A stretch of DNA of 9,439 bases from contig CAOQRA010000036.1 in assembly GCA_948512295.1 (NCBI GenBank), positions 1 to 9,439 on the forward strand, read 5' to 3'. Both the position numbers and the translations under genes were made by a program. This document shows, in pieces, positions 7,197-9,439 of this stretch (positions are counted from its first letter, which is position 1; every line of letters starts with the position of its first letter). The notes below the pieces were generated by a model. That model did no database searches. It saw only the letters and a program-made list of their open reading frames with translations, and was not told the DNA's origin. The stretch is from an uncultured Eubacteriales bacterium (lineage in GTDB: Bacteria; Bacillota; Clostridia; Christensenellales; UBA1242).

Positions 7197-8044
7197 GCGA
7201 GCTAAGCGGTATCCTCTTAGTAAATAAGCCTAGAGGAATAAGCAGTAATAGCGTCGTAAATATTGTAAAGCATGCTCTCGGAGCAAAAAAAACGGGGCAT
7301 TTAGGCACGTTAGATGTGCTTGGAGAGGGGCTTTTACCGGTTACAGTTGGCAAAGGCACGCGTCTGTTTGATTACTATTTAAATAAAGACAAAGAATATA
7401 TCACAAACTTTAAGTTCGGTATAACGACGGATACGCTCGACCTAGAGGGGCCGATAACTCATAGTGATAACAAAGTAATCACGCTTCAAGACTTACAAAA
7501 CGTTTTACAAAGCCATATAGGTAAAATTAATCAAATGCCACCAGCCTACTCGGCAAAAAAAATAAAAGGACAAAAGGCTTATGACCTTGCTCGTCGCGGC
7601 GAAAAGGTAGAATTAAAACCAAAATTGATTGAAATATATGATATATCGCTATTAGGGCAAACTGAACACAATGCATTTGACCTAAAAGTGCATTGCTCTT
7701 CGGGGACATATATTCGTTCTCTTTGTCGTGATATAGCATCAAGTTTATCTACCTATGGTGTTATGCAACGCATACTACGTACAAGATGTGGAGAGTTTGA
7801 CTTGAAAGATGCATTTACACTTGACGAAATCAAAAATGGGAATTATAAATTAATTCCGCTTGACTGTTTGTTTGAATTTGAAAAAACAAAGCTTAATGAC
7901 AATGAAACGCAGCGAATTTTAAATGGTGTAAATATAAAAATTGACAAACAAGATGGCATTTATAAAGCCTACGGAAAAGAGGAATTTTTAGGGTTATTAG
8001 AAGTAAAAAACGGACAAGCAAGTTTTTATTTAAGACTTATTTAA
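7193..8044 (+). CDS. truB: tRNA pseudouridine(55) synthase TruB
   Basis: The 283-residue enzyme isomerises U55 in the T-loop of tRNAs to pseudouridine. It opens with GILLVNKPRGISS (family: GxLxxdKPxGxTS) and has the catalytic loop GHLGTLD with the nucleophilic Asp at residue 41. Then come MPPAYSAKKIKGQKAY (about 115-130), the family's QxPPxYSAxKxxGxRAY block, and CSSGTYIRSLCRDI with the TYIRSL motif. The C-terminal part (about 215-283) fits the small TruB C-terminal/PUA-like region. The loop after the catalytic Asp reads VLGEG where PxAxG is usual, a mild deviation. The ATG overlaps the nrnA stop as ATGA (7193-7196), implying coupling. ribF, the usual next gene in Bacillota, is not present. 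Confidence 0.96.
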   Translation: MSELSGILLVNKPRGISSNSVVNIVKHALGAKKTGHLGTLDVLGEGLLPVTVGKGTRLFDYYLNKDKEYITNFKFGITTDTLDLEGPITHSDNKVITLQDLQNVLQSHIGKINQMPPAYSAKKIKGQKAYDLARRGEKVELKPKLIEIYDISLLGQTEHNAFDLKVHCSSGTYIRSLCRDIASSLSTYGVMQRILRTRCGEFDLKDAFTLDEIKNGNYKLIPLDCLFEFEKTKLNDNETQRILNGVNIKIDKQDGIYKAYGKEEFLGLLEVKNGQASFYLRLI

Positions 8045-8053
8045 GGAGGAGTA

Positions 8054-8911
8054 ATGATTCGATTCGGCTCATCAGGCTGTGGAGATGCCTTTTGTGAAGA
8101 GTGCGGCAAGGCAAACCTATTAAAAGTGCCAACTTTTATTGCAAGCAAAGGCTTAAATGCCTATGAATATTCTTTTGGGAGAGGCTATCGCATGTCCTCT
8201 GAACTTGCGGAAACTGCTGGACAAAAGTTCAAAGAGAATGATATTAAAGTTAGTATTCACGCACCTTATTATATCAACTTTGCCAATCCAGAAGAGGATA
8301 TGTATGCAAAAAGCGAAGGCTATTTGCGCACTGGCATTAAAATGCTGCGTGCATTTGGCTATGCTGACCACTTGGTATTTCACTCTGGCTCACAAGGCAA
8401 GGCGACGCGTGAAGAAGCAATTGGGCTTATTACAAAGCGTTTTCAAAAAACCTTTGATACGTTTGAAGAAGAAAAACTTTTAGCTGGTCTTTGGCTTTGC
8501 CCAGAGGCTATGGGCAAACCTATGCAAATCGGTACTTACAAAGAGGTTGTCGATTTATGTACTATTAATTCCCATCTTGTGCCAACCTTTGACTTTGGTC
8601 ATATAAATGCACTTACTCAAGGTTCACTTAAAACAAAAGAGGACTATAAAATGATATTCGACTATGCAATTGAAAAGCTGGGTAAAGAAAGAATAAATAA
8701 TCTTCATATTCACTTTTCAAAAATTCAATATGGGGAAAAGGGGGAAATTCGCCACCTTAATTTTGAGGACGAAATCTATGGTCCTAACTTTGAGCCACTT
8801 ATGGAGCTTTTGCACGATTATGATATTAGCGCACGCGTTATTAGCGAATCTGCAGGGCAGCAAGTACGTGATGCACTCATCATGAAAAAATACTATGAAA
8901 AATTAAATTAA
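8054..8911 (+). CDS. Endonuclease IV-like TIM-barrel protein (AP endonuclease family 2)
   Basis: The 285-residue protein is of normal length for Nfo and shows its motif order: SIHAPYYINF (H69), VFHSG (H110), CPEAMG (E151), FDFGHI (D180, H183), LHIHFSK (H218), IRHL (H234) and SESAG (E265). These correspond to the trinuclear zinc ligands of E. coli Nfo, which cuts DNA 5' to abasic sites in base excision repair. The Nfo D-x-H ligand pair reads I-R-H here, so one Asp ligand is replaced, although E231 lies next to it. Archaeal and clostridial relatives share this divergent version, from memory. It could therefore be a repair nuclease or another TIM-barrel metalloenzyme, so I leave the symbol blank. 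AAGGAGGAG overlaps the truB stop and the start is ATG. Its place at the end of the operon suggests co-transcription. Confidence 0.82.
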   Translation: MIRFGSSGCGDAFCEECGKANLLKVPTFIASKGLNAYEYSFGRGYRMSSELAETAGQKFKENDIKVSIHAPYYINFANPEEDMYAKSEGYLRTGIKMLRAFGYADHLVFHSGSQGKATREEAIGLITKRFQKTFDTFEEEKLLAGLWLCPEAMGKPMQIGTYKEVVDLCTINSHLVPTFDFGHINALTQGSLKTKEDYKMIFDYAIEKLGKERINNLHIHFSKIQYGEKGEIRHLNFEDEIYGPNFEPLMELLHDYDISARVISESAGQQVRDALIMKKYYEKLN

Positions 8912-8932
8912 TTTTTATTTAAGGAGTTTTTT

Positions 8933-9439
8933 ATGTGTGACACTTTTGGAAAAATTATAAAAAATGGTGAATACGCAATCTTTGGAAAAAACAGCGACAG
9001 GGAAAAGGAAGAATGTCAAATTGTACAATATATCCCTGCAAAACAAAATAAGAAGAAAACTTTAAAAATAACCTATCTTACAATCAGCCAAGTCAAACAT
9101 ACAAATGCAATCTTTATTTCTAAACCTTTTTGGCTTTGGGGCGCTGAAATGGGAGTAAACGAACATGGAGTATGCATTGGTAACGAGGCTTTATATCCAA
9201 ATAATTATGATAATCCTAAGATAGGACTTTTAGGAATGGATTTAGTTAGACTAGGACTTGAACGAGGTAAAACAGCTTATGAAGCTTTAAAAATTATTAT
9301 TGAGCTTTTAGAAGAATATGGTCAAGGAGGAGAGTGTAGTTTAAAAAATAAGGATGTTTATGACAACTCCTTTCTAATTATGGATATTAATGAAATCTTC
9401 ATCTTGGAAACTAAAAATAAACACTGGCGCTATAAAAAA
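8933..9439 (+). CDS. Secernin-type C69 family peptidase (3' partial)
   Basis: The frame runs from ATG 8933 to the right edge without a stop and gives 169 residues. AAGGAG (8921-8926) lies 6 nt before the start. The protein begins MCDTFG, with Cys2 as the predicted N-terminal nucleophile after Met removal. It continues with FGKNSDRE (17-24), KPFWLWGAEMGVNEHGV, GLLGMDLVRLGLERG, LLEEYGQGG and DNSFLIMD, the characteristic blocks of the secernin/C69 dipeptidase branch of Ntn hydrolases. These cleave peptides or amides; the substrate cannot be told from sequence. No signal peptide is seen, so it is probably cytoplasmic. It is 21 nt from the preceding gene without a terminator, so it may be the last or a later gene of the same transcript. 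Confidence 0.9.
   Translation, partial: MCDTFGKIIKNGEYAIFGKNSDREKEECQIVQYIPAKQNKKKTLKITYLTISQVKHTNAIFISKPFWLWGAEMGVNEHGVCIGNEALYPNNYDNPKIGLLGMDLVRLGLERGKTAYEALKIIIELLEEYGQGGECSLKNKDVYDNSFLIMDINEIFILETKNKHWRYKK

Noticed and set aside
7941..7966. TTGACA and TATAAA inside truB as an internal promoter for the last two genes
   Set aside because: The spacer is only 14 nt, too short for a normal sigma-A promoter, and such matches are expected by chance in AT-rich coding DNA.

Overview
The window looks like a chromosomal segment from a low-GC, Gram-positive-type bacterium (Bacillota, most likely Clostridia or a related uncultured lineage). The evidence is the AT-rich composition, strong AAGGAGG-type Shine-Dalgarno sites, two TTG starts, and a gene order that follows the Bacillota polC-rimP-nusA-ylxR-infB-rbfA-(nrnA)-truB neighbourhood. 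All genes are on the + strand and tightly packed. I see no tRNA, rRNA, CRISPR array, insertion sequence or prophage gene.

Layout. Positions 2-1384 hold the 3' part of a gene cut by the left edge. It sits where polC normally lies and encodes PolC-like N-terminal and OB regions followed directly by a DEDDh 3'-5' exonuclease. There is no PHP domain and no polymerase. The gap 1385-1510 carries a good sigma-A-type promoter and a structured leader. In the leader a 13-bp hairpin competes with a second hairpin that would mask the rimP ribosome binding site. From 1511 a compact cluster follows: rimP, nusA, ylxR, infB, rbfA, nrnA (DHH phosphoesterase), truB, an endonuclease IV-like TIM-barrel gene, and the 5' part of a secernin-type C69 peptidase gene cut by the right edge at 9439. 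Intergenic gaps within the cluster are at most 21 nt, one junction overlaps by ATGA, and no terminator is visible, so a single long transcript is plausible.

How the genes fit together. RimP and RbfA mature the 30S subunit, IF2 starts translation, NusA controls elongation and termination by RNA polymerase, YlxR is a small RNA-binding partner, NrnA clears very short RNAs, and TruB makes tRNA pseudouridine 55. The cluster is thus a transcription/translation/RNA-turnover operon. The last two genes look like lineage-specific additions in the place usually held by ribF. ylxQ, normally between ylxR and infB, is missing.

Points most worth a second look are the polymerase-less PolC-like exonuclease at the polC locus and the mutually exclusive hairpins of the rimP leader. 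Less striking are the Asn/Gln/Phe/Arg-rich disordered segment of IF2 and altered motifs in the endonuclease IV-like protein and TruB. Most of the window is ordinary housekeeping DNA, and I do not see a clear multi-gene novel system.
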